From: Actinophytocola gossypii
GTDB lineage: Bacteria > Actinomycetota > Actinomycetes > Mycobacteriales > Pseudonocardiaceae
NCBI RefSeq assembly: GCF_025165815.1
Contig: NZ_JAFFZE010000006.1
Span: 620,001-684,000 of the forward strand
Direction: 5' to 3'
DNA length: 64,000 bases
Position numbers and translations under genes: made by a program. Below the pieces are notes generated by a model. That model did not search any database, was not told the origin of the DNA, and saw only the letters and a list, made by a program, of their open reading frames with translations. Numbering within the stretch: position 1 is the stretch's first letter; every line of letters begins with the position of its first letter. This document shows, in pieces, positions 32,604 through 41,337 of the stretch.

Positions 32604-34476
32604 GCCCGCGCAGGACCGGGCGGAGGGCGTCCAGCACGGCGGGGTCCTCGATCGTCGACGGCACGGGTTCCTCCCGGCCGTCGGCGATCCCCCGCATCGT
32701 GCGGCGGAGGATCTTGCCCGACCGGGTCTTCGGCAGGCCGTCCACCACCGAGACCTCACGGAACGCCGCCACCGGGCCGATCTCCCGGCGCACCGCGGCC
32801 ACCAGCTCCTCGCGCAGCGTCTCCTCGGTGATCGACGCCCCCGCCTTGAGCACCACGAAGCCGCGCGGCAGCTGGCCCTTGACCGCGTCCCGCACGCCGA
32901 TCACCGCGCACTCCGCCACCGCCGGGTGCGCGGCCAGCACCGCCTCCATCGACCCGGTCGACAGCCGGTGCCCGGCCACGTTGATCACGTCGTCGGTCCG
33001 GCCCATCACGTAGACGTAGCCGTCCTCGTCCACGTAACCGCCGTCGCCGGTGACGTAGTAGCCGGGGTACCGCGACAGGTACGACTCCACGTACCGCTCG
33101 TCGTCGCCCCACAGTGTCGGCAGCGTCCCCGGCGGCAGCGGCAGCCGCAGCGCGATCGCGCCCTCCCGGCCGCGCGGCAGCTCGTCACCGTCCGGCCCCA
33201 GGACCCGCACGTCGTACCCGGGCACCGGCACGCTCGGCGACCCCGGCTTGACCGGCAGGTCGTCCAGCCCGCGCGGGTTCGCGCACACCGGCCAGCCGGT
33301 CTCGGTCTGCCACCAGTGGTCCACCACCGGCACCCCGAGCCGCTCCGCCGCCCAGTGGTACGTCTCCGGATCCAGCCGCTCACCGGCCAGGAACAGCGTC
33401 CGGAACCCCGACAGGTCGTACTTCGCCAGCTCCGCACCCGCCGGGTCCACCCGCTTGATCGCCCGGAACGCGGTCGGCGCGGTGAACAGCGCCTTCGCCC
33501 GGTGCTCGGCGATCACCCGCCAGAACGCACCCGCGTCCGGCGTCCCGACCGGCTTCCCCTCGTACAGCACCGACGTCGCCCCGACCAGCAGCGGCGCGTA
33601 CACGATGTACGAGTGCCCGACGACCCACCCCACGTCCGACGCCGTCCAGAACACGTCGCCAGGACCGATGTCGTACACGTTCGGCAGTGACCAGGCCAGC
33701 GCGACCGCGTGCCCGCCGTTGTCCCGCACCACGCCCTTCGGCCGGCCCGTCGTCCCCGACGTGTACAGGATGTACAGCGGGTCCGTCGCCGCCACCGGCA
33801 CACAGTCGACCGGCTCCGCGCCGGCCATCGCCTCGTCCCAGTCGACGTCACGTTCGCCCAGCTCGGCGCGGCTCTGCTCACGTTGCAGCACGACCACCGC
33901 GTCCGGCTGGTGCGACGTCGACGCCAGCGCCTCGTCGATGATCGGCTTGTACGCCACCACCCGCGTCGGCTCGATGCCGCACGACGCGGCCACGACCACC
34001 TTCGGCCGCGCGTCCTCGACCCGGCTGGCGAGCTCCCGCGGCGCGAACCCGCCGAACACCACCGAGTGCACCGCGCCGATCCGCGCGCAGGCCAGCATCG
34101 CGACCACCGCGCGCGGCACCATCGGCATGTACACGATCACCCGGTCACCGACCCCGACGCCGAGCCCGGCGAGCACCCCGGCGAACCGCGCCACCTCGTC
34201 GCGCAGCTCCCGGTAGGTGAACGTCGCCTTCGTCCCGGTCACCGGCGAGTCGTACACCAGCGCCGGCTGGTCGCCCCGGCCGCCGTCGACGTGCCGGTCG
34301 AGCGCGTTGTGGCAGGTGTTCAGCTCCCCGTCCGGGAACCACCGGTACAGCGGCGCCCGGCTGTCGTCCAGGGCCCTCGTCGGGGGTGTGGTCCAGTCGA
34401 TCGCCTCAGCGGCGGCCAGCCAGAACCCCTCCGGGTCGTCGAGGCTGCGCCGGTACACGCCGTCGTAGGTACCCAT
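32593..34476 (-). CDS. Propionyl-CoA/acetyl-CoA synthetase (PrpE-like)
   Basis: A 627-residue adenylate-forming enzyme. The P-loop [21 protein letters not shown], the [12 protein letters not shown] core (the WWQTET type of acetyl/propionyl-CoA synthetases), [36 protein letters not shown] and the catalytic lysine in [12 protein letters not shown] are complete. The [20 protein letters not shown] region resembles the propionyl-CoA synthetase/ACSS3 branch more than Acs. It activates short-chain acids. A TAGGTT box lies 6 bases before ATG. Confidence 0.88.
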
Positions 34477-34482
34477 GAACGG

Positions 34483-34488
34483 AACCTA
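34483..34488 (-). promoter_or_regulatory. TAGGTT -10 box 6 bases before the acyl-CoA synthetase ATG
   Basis: On the minus strand TAGGTT, CCGTTC, ATG 34476. Leaderless arrangement; no ribosome site is visible. Confidence 0.45.
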
Positions 34489-34509
34489 GACAGGAACCGC
34501 CCCGCTCGG

Positions 34510-34863
34510 CTACCTCGGACGCAGCCGGACCGACGCCTCCGCGATCGTCAGCGGGTACCGGGTGCCGTACTCACCGTCCGGGCCGAACTCGATGCGCTGC
34601 GCGGTCACCCGGTCCGGCGCGGCCTCGAGGATCTGCACCAGCACCGGCTCGTCCTGGCCGTCCACGGTCAGCAGCCACTTGTCGGCGAGGTAGCTCAGGC
34701 CGAGCCCGAGCAGCGTCGCCTCGGCGTCCTCGGCCGTGGTCGGCTCGCCGGCCGGTGTCCCGAGCAGCGTCCGCGCCCGGTACCCGGCATCGCACGACTC
34801 GACGTAGCCGATCAGCTCGTCGTCGTCGGGCCGGTGCACGGGCAGCCAGGTACTCGGAATCAT
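34510..34863 (-). CDS. Conserved hypothetical protein, unrecognised
   Basis: A 117-residue acidic soluble protein, MIPSTWLPVHRPDDDELIGYVE onwards, without signal peptide or membrane span. It alternates predicted beta-strands and short loops (WLLTVDGQDEPVLVQILEAAP, DRVTAQRIEFGPDGEYGTRYPL). No domain is recognised. ATG 34863 is supported by a TACCGT box 6 bases upstream. It is divergent from the DinB gene and 33 bases downstream of the acyl-CoA synthetase start. Confidence 0.65.
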   Translation of the reverse strand: MIPSTWLPVHRPDDDELIGYVESCDAGYRARTLLGTPAGEPTTAEDAEATLLGLGLSYLADKWLLTVDGQDEPVLVQILEAAPDRVTAQRIEFGPDGEYGTRYPLTIAEASVRLRPR

Positions 34864-34869
34864 GCCCGT

Positions 34870-34929
34870 ACGGTAGCCACACCCCCGTTGTCCGTTCAGC
34901 CCGTTTTCGTCGGTGCCGAGCCCTACCGT
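34870..34929. promoter_or_regulatory. Mirrored TACCGT -10 boxes for a divergent leaderless pair
   Basis: TACCGT on the minus strand (34875-34870) lies 6 bases before ATG 34863, and TACCGT on the plus strand (34924-34929) lies 6 bases before ATG 34936. The same hexamer and spacing on both sides of one 72-base gap make leaderless transcription of both genes likely. Confidence 0.55.
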
Positions 34930-34935
34930 GACACC

Positions 34936-35499
34936 ATGACCGAGAACGATCCCCCCTGGGAGCCGCCCCTCGCCGGTAGCGAGGTCGAGCACCTCGTCGG
35001 TGCCCTCGACCGGCTGCGCACGACCTTCCGCTGGAAGGTCGACGGCCTGGACGCGGCCGGTTTACGCACCCGGGTCGGCGCGTCCACGCTGACGCTCGGC
35101 GGACTGCTCAAGCACCTCGCGCTGGTGGAGGACTTCTACTTCGGCACCCAACTGCGCGGGCGCCCCCTCGGCGAGCCGTGGGCCGCCGCCGACAGCGAGC
35201 AATGGGCGTTCACCTCCGCCGCCGACGACAGCCCCGAGCGGCTGTACGTCCTGTGGGACGAGGCGGTCGACCGGTCCCGGGCGCGGTTCGCCAAGGCGTT
35301 GACCGACGGTGGTCTCGACCAGCTCGTGCACGCCAGCACGTCGGACGGGCGGCGGGCGAGCCTGCGCCGGCTGCTCTGCGACGTGATCGAGGAGTACGGG
35401 CGGCACACCGGGCACGCGGACCTGCTGCGCGAGGCCGTCGACGGCCGGGTGGGGGAGGACCCGCCGCACGACTGGCGGCCGATTCGGTCAGCGGAATGA
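34936..35499 (+). CDS. DinB-family (DUF664) mycothiol-dependent-type protein
   Basis: A 187-residue four-helix-bundle protein. The DinB metal-site pattern is visible: His in LKHLALVEDFYF, a middle helix, and HTGHADLLREAVDG near the C-terminus. Related actinobacterial proteins are mycothiol-dependent transferases or of unknown function. Residue 43 is encoded by TTA (35062-35064), a rare leucine codon in such GC-rich genomes and a possible bldA control point. Confidence 0.8.
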   Translation: MTENDPPWEPPLAGSEVEHLVGALDRLRTTFRWKVDGLDAAGLRTRVGASTLTLGGLLKHLALVEDFYFGTQLRGRPLGEPWAAADSEQWAFTSAADDSPERLYVLWDEAVDRSRARFAKALTDGGLDQLVHASTSDGRRASLRRLLCDVIEEYGRHTGHADLLREAVDGRVGEDPPHDWRPIRSAE

Positions 35500-35528
35500 A
35501 CGTCGCACGTGGTACGCGCGTCCACAGA

Positions 35529-35591
35529 AAGAGGCGGTGGTACCCGGCGGCAGGACCGCCCTGGGGCGTTCCGCCGGGCGGGTAGCCTCTT
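35529..35591 (+). promoter_or_regulatory. Predicted two-part stem-loop in the leader of the kinase gene
   Basis: AAGAGGC (35529-35535) pairs with GCCTCTT (35585-35591), and inside it CCCGGCGG (35543-35550) pairs perfectly with CCGCCGGG (35571-35578) around a 20-base loop. It ends 38 bases before GTG 35630. It could be a terminator for the DinB gene or a regulatory leader; no known riboswitch class is recognised. Confidence 0.4.
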
Positions 35592-35629
35592 CGTTACAGG
35601 AAACGACGCCCACGGAGGGAGAGCAGTTC

Positions 35630-37552
35630 GTGAACTTCCTGGTCAACCTGGGTAGTTCGCTGCTGTCGTTCGCGAACAGTATCTTCTCGCCCGCGTTCTG
35701 CCCGGGCGACTGGGTGTGGGCGACGATCGCCGCCGGTGCGATCATCGGGTTGCTGCCCGTGGTCGGAACGCTGCTCGTCGCACTGGTGCGCAAGGGCACT
35801 GGGAACACCTACAACGCCGCCACCATCGGTGTCATCGCGGCGGCCGGCGGGTTCTTCGTGTTCCTGATGCCGTGGCTGTTCGTCATGGGCGTCTCCGAGG
35901 TCTTCCACAGCGTCGCGCTCGGCCAGCCGAGCGGGCTGAGCGCCGGCGAGGTCGCGGAGGTCCAGCAGGGCACCTGCTGGCTCGAGGAGGGCGAGGCGGT
36001 CTTCTTCGGCGCCCGCTCGAACGTCTACGAGGTCCTCGTCCGCCCCTCCGAGGGCACCCCGATGCTGCTGCTGCGGATCATGATGCTGATCGCGGTGCCG
36101 GCGCTGATCCTGCTGTTCCTCTGGCTCCAGGCCCGCTCCGCGATGCGCCGGGGCCCGAAGTGGCCGGCCCGGCTGCTCTGGGCGCCGTTCGTGCTGCTCG
36201 TGGTGCTGTCGATGGGCGTGTCGGCCAACGTGGCGACGTTCCTGTGGCTCGGGTTCCTGCCGGTCAGCATCCTCGGGCTGATGCCGCTGCTCGCGGTCGG
36301 CCCGCCGAGCTGGTCGGTGATCGAGCGCTCGTACCAGAAACCGGAGCCGCGCGAGCAGCGGCAGGTCCCGCCGCCGCAACCGGCCTCGCAGCAACAGCAG
36401 CCGCCTCGGACGCCGCCACCCCAGGGCCCGCCGCCGTACGAGCCGCCGCCGCCGTTGCCGCAGTACGTTCCGCCCGGCGGTTCCAGGACACCGCCGCCGA
36501 CGCGCGTCGCCCCGCCGATGTCGTCCCCGATGTCGTCCCCGATGTCGTCCCCGATGTCGGCGCCGATGCCCGAACCGGAGCCCGACCGCGCCGCGCTGGC
36601 CAAGCTCGCCGAGGACCCCGGCCCGCTGCCGTTCGCCGTCGCCGGGGCAGCAGCCGCCGGGGCAGCCGCCGCCGGAGCGGGACAGACCAGGCAGGCGCCG
36701 ACCGGCTTGTGGCAGAACCACGCCGGCCGGTTCCAGAAGATCAAGCCGCTCGGCCAGGGCGGTTTCGGCACCGTGTGGCTGGCGAGGGACACCCAGCTCG
36801 ACCGCACGGTCGCGGTGAAGCTCGCGCACGCCCCGGACGCCGAGACCGAGGCCAGGATGATGCGCGAGGCGCGGGCGCTGGCCGCCGTGCACCACCCCCA
36901 CTGCGTGCGCGTGTACGACATCATCCGCGACCCCGACGGTCTCGGCATCGTCATGGAGTACATCGAGGGCCAGCAGCTCGCCGACGCCGTGCACGAGGGC
37001 GGGGTCCTCAGCGACGTCCAGGCCGCCCGCCTGTGGACCACGATGGCCGGCGCGCTCACCGCCGCGCACGGCAAGGGCGTGCTGCACCGCGACGTGAAGC
37101 CGGCGAACGTGATCGTCGACCCGGGCGGCAACCCGCACCTGATCGACTTCGGCATCTCGCGCGCCAAGGGCGACTCCACCCTGACCGCGACCGGCATGAT
37201 GGTCGGCACCCCCGACTTCATGGCCCCCGAGACGGCCAGCGGGCAGCCCGCGACACCCGCCTCCGACGCCTGGCAGCTGGCCGCGACCGTGAGCTTCGCG
37301 CTCACCGGCCAGCCCCCGCGCGGCGTCCGGGAGAACGCGATGGCGTCCCTGATGGCGGCCGCGAAGGGCGAGCCGCTGACCCAGCTCCCGCACCGCAGCT
37401 CGCACCTGCGCCTGCTGACCGCGTCGCTGGACAACGACCCGAGCCGCCGCCCGACCCTGGCCGCGGTCACCCGCGAGATGGGCATGTGGCTGGGCCGTGC
37501 GGGTCAGGCCGCCGAGGGCCCGGTCACCCGCGTCATGGGCAGCGCCCGCTGA
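35630..37552 (+). CDS. Membrane Ser/Thr protein kinase with N-terminal multi-span domain
   Basis: A 640-residue protein. Residues 1-225 hold about five hydrophobic spans (WVWATIAAGAIIGLLPVVG, VIAAAGGFFVFLMPWLF, ILLFLWL and others). A Pro/Gln-rich linker (about 245-335) includes a short SSPM repeat. The C-terminal kinase domain (about 370-625) has the G-loop GQGGFGTVWLA, Lys397, HRDVKPAN with catalytic Asp488, DFG Asp506 and the PE motif MAPETA. Most actinobacterial kinases have the kinase first and one membrane span; here the order is reversed. No PASTA domain. GTG 35630 has GGAGGG about 10 bases upstream. Confidence 0.88.
   Translation: MNFLVNLGSSLLSFANSIFSPAFCPGDWVWATIAAGAIIGLLPVVGTLLVALVRKGTGNTYNAATIGVIAAAGGFFVFLMPWLFVMGVSEVFHSVALGQPSGLSAGEVAEVQQGTCWLEEGEAVFFGARSNVYEVLVRPSEGTPMLLLRIMMLIAVPALILLFLWLQARSAMRRGPKWPARLLWAPFVLLVVLSMGVSANVATFLWLGFLPVSILGLMPLLAVGPPSWSVIERSYQKPEPREQRQVPPPQPASQQQQPPRTPPPQGPPPYEPPPPLPQYVPPGGSRTPPPTRVAPPMSSPMSSPMSSPMSAPMPEPEPDRAALAKLAEDPGPLPFAVAGAAAAGAAAAGAGQTRQAPTGLWQNHAGRFQKIKPLGQGGFGTVWLARDTQLDRTVAVKLAHAPDAETEARMMREARALAAVHHPHCVRVYDIIRDPDGLGIVMEYIEGQQLADAVHEGGVLSDVQAARLWTTMAGALTAAHGKGVLHRDVKPANVIVDPGGNPHLIDFGISRAKGDSTLTATGMMVGTPDFMAPETASGQPATPASDAWQLAATVSFALTGQPPRGVRENAMASLMAAAKGEPLTQLPHRSSHLRLLTASLDNDPSRRPTLAAVTREMGMWLGRAGQAAEGPVTRVMGSAR
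36518..36565 (+). repeat. 12-bp tandem repeat inside the kinase linker
   Basis: ATGTCGTCCCCG occurs three times in a row (36518, 36530, 36542), followed by the variant ATGTCGGCGCCG. It encodes MSSP repeats in the flexible linker and is a likely site of copy-number variation between strains. Confidence 0.8.
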
Positions 37553-37556
37553 GTGG

Positions 37557-38378
37557 TCAGTCCCGCGCGGCCAGAACGGCGTCGTAAAGCCGCTTCCGGC
37601 TGACCCCGGCGGCGGTGGCGACCTCGCCGGCCGCGTCCTTGAGCCGCACCCCGTCCTCGACCAGGGCGGTGACCCGGCCGACCAGCGTGTCCAGGTCGAC
37701 GTCGGCGGGCGCGGCCCCGGCGAGAACGACGGTGATCTCCCCACGCACGCCGTCGGCGGCCCACTCGGCCAGCTCGCCCAGCCCGCCGCGCCGAACCTCC
37801 TCGTACGGCTTGGTCAGCTCCCGGCAGACCGCCGCCCGCCGCTCCGCGCCGAGCACGTCGGCGGCCGCGGCGAGCGTCGCGGCGATCCGGTGCGGGGACT
37901 CGAAGAACACGGCCGTACGGGGTTCCTCGGCCAGGGCGGCGAGGAACCGTCGCCGTTCACCGTCCTTGCGGGGCGCGAAACCCTCGAAGCAGAAGCGTTC
38001 GCACGGCAGCCCGGACAGGGCGAGCGCGGTGGTCACCGCCGACGGCCCCGGCAGGCAGGTGACCGGAAGCCCAGCGGCCACACAGGCGGCGACGAGCCGG
38101 TATCCCGGGTCGGAGACGCTCGGCATCCCGGCATCGGTGACGAGCAGAACCGTCTCGCCGCGCTCAACGGCCCCGACCAGCCCCGACAGACGTGCGGTCT
38201 CGACGGCGTCGTAGAAGCTGACCACCCGGCCGCCCGGCGTGACCCCGAGCGCGGCGGCGAGTGACCGCAGCCGCCGCGTGTCCTCAGCGGCGATGACGTC
38301 GGCCGTACCGAGCGCATCGACGAGCCGGGGCGACGCGTCCCGCGAGTCCCCGAGCGGCGTGGCGGCCAGGATCAGCAT
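37557..38378 (-). CDS. rsmI: 16S rRNA 2'-O-ribose C1402 methyltransferase
   Basis: A 273-residue tetrapyrrole-methylase-fold enzyme. Signatures are ATPLGDSRDASPR, IAAEDTRRL, VTDAGMPSVSDPGYRLV, LPGPSAVTTALALSGLP and FFESPHRI. It modifies C1402 of 16S rRNA in the decoding centre. It is divergent from pmt with one small gene between, the same pairing found in mycobacteria. It ends 4 bases from the kinase stop, convergently. Confidence 0.95.
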   Translation of the reverse strand: MLILAATPLGDSRDASPRLVDALGTADVIAAEDTRRLRSLAAALGVTPGGRVVSFYDAVETARLSGLVGAVERGETVLLVTDAGMPSVSDPGYRLVAACVAAGLPVTCLPGPSAVTTALALSGLPCERFCFEGFAPRKDGERRRFLAALAEEPRTAVFFESPHRIAATLAAAADVLGAERRAAVCRELTKPYEEVRRGGLGELAEWAADGVRGEITVVLAGAAPADVDLDTLVGRVTALVEDGVRLKDAAGEVATAAGVSRKRLYDAVLAARD

Positions 38379-38394
38379 GCGACGAAGGCCGCCT

Positions 38395-38631
38395 TCATCG
38401 CATTCGGCCCAGGAAGCCCGCCCAGGCGCCCTCGGCGAACACGAGGTGCGGGCCGGTCGCGTGCTTCGAGTCCCGCACCCCGACCGCGTGCTCGCACCGC
38501 GCCACCTCGACGCAGGTCCCTGAGTTGCCGCTGTGGCTGCTCCTGTGCCATGCCACCTCCACACAGTCGGTTGTGTTGCCGCTGTGTGTGCTCTTACGCC
38601 ACTGCGCCCGGGAGAAATCCGCAGTGCTCAC
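38395..38631 (-). CDS. DUF397 protein with internal N-terminal duplication
   Basis: A 78-residue protein. DUF397 normally begins W-x-KSS-x-SG-x-CVEVA and continues RDSK...L.F...W..F. Here the opening block occurs twice, as WRKSTHSGNTTDCVEVA and then HRSSHSGNSGTCVEVA, before the usual VGVRDSKHATGPHLVF and AWAGFL. GTG 38631 follows GGGGAG by 7-8 bases. DUF397 proteins usually pair with an XRE-type regulator next door; none is adjacent here. Function is unknown. Confidence 0.8.
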   Translation of the reverse strand: MSTADFSRAQWRKSTHSGNTTDCVEVAWHRSSHSGNSGTCVEVARCEHAVGVRDSKHATGPHLVFAEGAWAGFLGRMR

Positions 38632-38740
38632 TTTCTGCTCCCCTCGGGTGTCTTGGCCATCTGGGCGATCAAGGACCCGGACGTGCTGTGATGGTGTCCG
38701 TGAACGGGGACCGTACACGCGCCGCCTACGATCTACCGCC

Positions 38741-40318
38741 GTGAGTGTGCTCGCCCCGGACGGGACCACCCGGCAGCCGGAGTCACCGGCGTCGGCGGGT
38801 GGGCAGCGCCTGTCGGAAGCCGAGCTCGCCGAGCTCCAGCTGATCGGCAGGCCGATGCCGGCCGACCGGCTGCGCGGCTGGCTGGTCGCCGGGTTCCTGG
38901 CGCTGATCGGCGGCATCGTCCGGCTGCAGAACCTCGGCTATCCCACCGACCCCGACGGCACCCCGGTCTTCGACGAGAAGCACTACGTGCCGCAGGCGTG
39001 GGAGATGCTGCGCAATGGCGGCTACGAGGACAACCCCGGCTACGAGGTGACCGTCCACCCGCCGCTCGGCAAACAGCTGATCGCCGTCGGCGAGTGGTTG
39101 TTCGGCTACAACAGCTGGGGCTGGCGCTTCACCGCCGCGCTCTGCGGTGCGCTGATGATCCTGCTGGTCATCCGGATCGCCCGCCGGCTCACCCGCTCGA
39201 CGCTGCTCGGCGCGGTCGCCGGCGTGCTGCTGATCTGCGACGGCCTGTCGCACGTGCAGAGCCGGATGGGGATGCTCGACATCTATCTGGCGTTCTTCGT
39301 GCTGGTGGCGTTCGGGTGCCTGCTGCTCGACCGCGACCAGGTCCGGGAACGGCTGGCCGCGTCGGTGCGCGAGGGCTGGGCCGACGAGTCCCGGTTCGGG
39401 CCGCGGCTCGGGTTCCGCTGGTGGCGGTTCGCGACCGGGGTGTCGCTGGGGCTGGCGTGCGGGTCGAAGTGGTCGGGTCTGTTCTTCGCCGCCGCGTTCG
39501 GCGTGATGATGGTGCTCTGGGACGTGTCCGCGCGGCGTGCGGCCGGGGTGGCGCAGCCGTGGAAGGGCACGCTCGTCCGGGACCTGCTGCCGGGGCTGTG
39601 GAACATCGTCGTCGTCGGGCTGGCGGTCTACCTGGCGACGTGGTGGGGATGGTTCGCCAGCGAGACGGCGGTGGACCGCCACCTCGCGGAGGTCAGCGGG
39701 CACGACGGCTGGTACGAGGTGTTCCCGACCGCGCTGCGGTCGCTGTGGCAGTACTCGGGCAACGTCCTGGACTTCCACGAGAACCTGGAGACGCCGGCGA
39801 GCGACCAGCACCCGTGGGAGTCCAAGCCCTGGACGTGGCCGATGGGCCTGCGTCCGATGCTGTACTACTACAACGGCGAGACCACCAGCTGCGGCGAGGA
39901 CTCCTGCGTCTCGGCGACGATGCTGGTCGGCACGCCGGCGATGTGGTGGCTGTCCCTGCCGATGCTCGCCTGGGGCCTGTGGCGGATGATCGGCCGGCTC
40001 GACTGGCGCTACGCCGCCGTGGTGGTCGCCTACCTGGCCGGCCTGCTCCCGTGGTTCACCAACCTCGACCGCCAGATGTACTTCTTCTACGCGACGCCGA
40101 TGGCCGCGTTCCTGGTGCTCGGCCTGGCCCTGGTGCTCGGCCAGATCCTCGGTACGGGCCGCGACGGCCCCGAACGCCGGGGGACAGGTCTGCTCGTCGT
40201 CGCCTTGTACCTGGGCCTGGTGGTGGCCAACTTCGTCTGGCTGTGGCCGATTCTGAACGGCGATTCAATTACCGAAGGGCACTGGCAGGCCGAGCTGTGG
40301 CTCCCGTCCTGGCGCTGA
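38741..40318 (+). CDS. pmt: Protein O-mannosyltransferase (polyprenyl-phosphate-mannose dependent)
   Basis: A 525-residue polytopic GT39 glycosyltransferase. The first extracytoplasmic loop carries the catalytic acidic pair in VFDEKHYVPQAWEM, followed by VHPPLGKQLI and the SRMGMLDIYLAFF segment typical of the family. About eleven transmembrane spans follow a 45-residue cytoplasmic tail. It transfers mannose to Ser/Thr of secreted proteins. Position next to rsmI matches the mycobacterial Rv1002c/Rv1003 pair. GTG 38741 is preceded by a TACGAT box at 8 bases. Confidence 0.92.
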   Translation: MSVLAPDGTTRQPESPASAGGQRLSEAELAELQLIGRPMPADRLRGWLVAGFLALIGGIVRLQNLGYPTDPDGTPVFDEKHYVPQAWEMLRNGGYEDNPGYEVTVHPPLGKQLIAVGEWLFGYNSWGWRFTAALCGALMILLVIRIARRLTRSTLLGAVAGVLLICDGLSHVQSRMGMLDIYLAFFVLVAFGCLLLDRDQVRERLAASVREGWADESRFGPRLGFRWWRFATGVSLGLACGSKWSGLFFAAAFGVMMVLWDVSARRAAGVAQPWKGTLVRDLLPGLWNIVVVGLAVYLATWWGWFASETAVDRHLAEVSGHDGWYEVFPTALRSLWQYSGNVLDFHENLETPASDQHPWESKPWTWPMGLRPMLYYYNGETTSCGEDSCVSATMLVGTPAMWWLSLPMLAWGLWRMIGRLDWRYAAVVVAYLAGLLPWFTNLDRQMYFFYATPMAAFLVLGLALVLGQILGTGRDGPERRGTGLLVVALYLGLVVANFVWLWPILNGDSITEGHWQAELWLPSWR

Positions 40319-40319
40319 T

Positions 40320-40350
40320 TTGACCTGGAGTGCGCTCCAGGGTGTTACCT
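40320..40350 (+). promoter_or_regulatory. MerR-type promoter with 19-bp spacer and operator
   Basis: TTGACC (40320-40325) and TTACCT (40345-40350) are separated by 19 bases, the overlong spacer typical of MerR-activated promoters. The inverted repeat CCTGGAG-TGCG-CTCCAGG (40324-40341) lies within the spacer. The start codon ATG 40357 is 6 bases past the -10, so the message is probably leaderless. The regulator gene is not in the window. Confidence 0.75.
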
Positions 40351-40356
40351 GGGGAC

Positions 40357-41337
40357 ATGGAATCGCGCACAGTGGGCACGCTCGAGGTCTCCGCGTTGGG
40401 CCTGGGCTGCATGGGGATGTCCGAGACGTACGGCCCGGCCGACGACGCCGAGTCGGTCCGGGTGGTGCACCGAGCACTCGACCTGGGGGTGAACTTCCTC
40501 GACACCGCCGACGTCTACGGCGGCGGGCACAACGAGGAGCTGGTCGGCCGGGCGATCCGGGACCGGCGGGACGAGGTGGTGCTGGCGACGAAGTTCGGCA
40601 TCCGGGAGATCGTCGGCGGCGGCGTCGTGCGGGTCGACGGCAGCCCCGAGTATGTGCGTGCCGCCATCGACCGCTCCCTGACCCGCCTCGGCGTGGACGT
40701 GATCGACCTCTACTACCTGCACCGCCGTGACCCGGACGTGCCGATCGAGGACACCGTCGGCGCGATGGCCGAGCTGGTCGAGGCCGGCAAGGTCCGGCAC
40801 CTGGGCCTGTCCGAGGTCAACGCCGACACCCTGCGCCGTGCGCACGCGACGCATCCGATCGCGGCGGTGCAGTCGGAGTTCTCCCTGTTCAACCGGGGCC
40901 TGGCGGAGTACGTCCTGCCGACCGCCGTAGAGCTCGGCGTCGGCGTGGTCCCGTACTCGCCCGTCGGCCGCGGCTTCCTGACCGGAAACCTGGACGCCCT
41001 CCGCGACCTCGGCGAGGGCGACTTCCGCCGCGGCCTACCCCAGTTCCAGGGCGAGAACCTGGAGCGGAACATCGCGCTGGCCCAACGGGTCCAGGGCCTG
41101 GCGACGACGCTCGGGGTCACGCCGGTCCAGGTGGCGCTCGCGTGGCTGCTGGCCCAGGGCGAGCACGTCGCCCCGATCCCCGGCACGAAGCGGCTCCGCT
41201 ACCTGGAGGAGAACGCCGCCGCCGTCGACGTGCGGTTGTCCGCCGACCAACTGGCCGAGATCGACTCCTCCGTCCCGGGCGGCGCCGTGTCCGGCGAGCG
41301 GTACACCCCGGAAGGGTTGGCCGCCGTCAACCGCTGA
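40357..41337 (+). CDS. Aldo/keto reductase (Tas/YghZ-like)
   Basis: A 326-residue NADP-dependent barrel oxidoreductase. [12 protein letters not shown], the catalytic [19 protein letters not shown], the lysine in VLATKFGI and [10 protein letters not shown] cover the catalytic tetrad, and [16 protein letters not shown] binds NADP. It is driven by a MerR-type promoter, as often seen for aldehyde or electrophile detoxification genes. Its 3' end overlaps the convergent nucleotidyltransferase gene by 11 bases. Confidence 0.9.
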   Translation: MESRTVGTLEVSALGLGCMGMSETYGPADDAESVRVVHRALDLGVNFLDTADVYGGGHNEELVGRAIRDRRDEVVLATKFGIREIVGGGVVRVDGSPEYVRAAIDRSLTRLGVDVIDLYYLHRRDPDVPIEDTVGAMAELVEAGKVRHLGLSEVNADTLRRAHATHPIAAVQSEFSLFNRGLAEYVLPTAVELGVGVVPYSPVGRGFLTGNLDALRDLGEGDFRRGLPQFQGENLERNIALAQRVQGLATTLGVTPVQVALAWLLAQGEHVAPIPGTKRLRYLEENAAAVDVRLSADQLAEIDSSVPGGAVSGERYTPEGLAAVNR

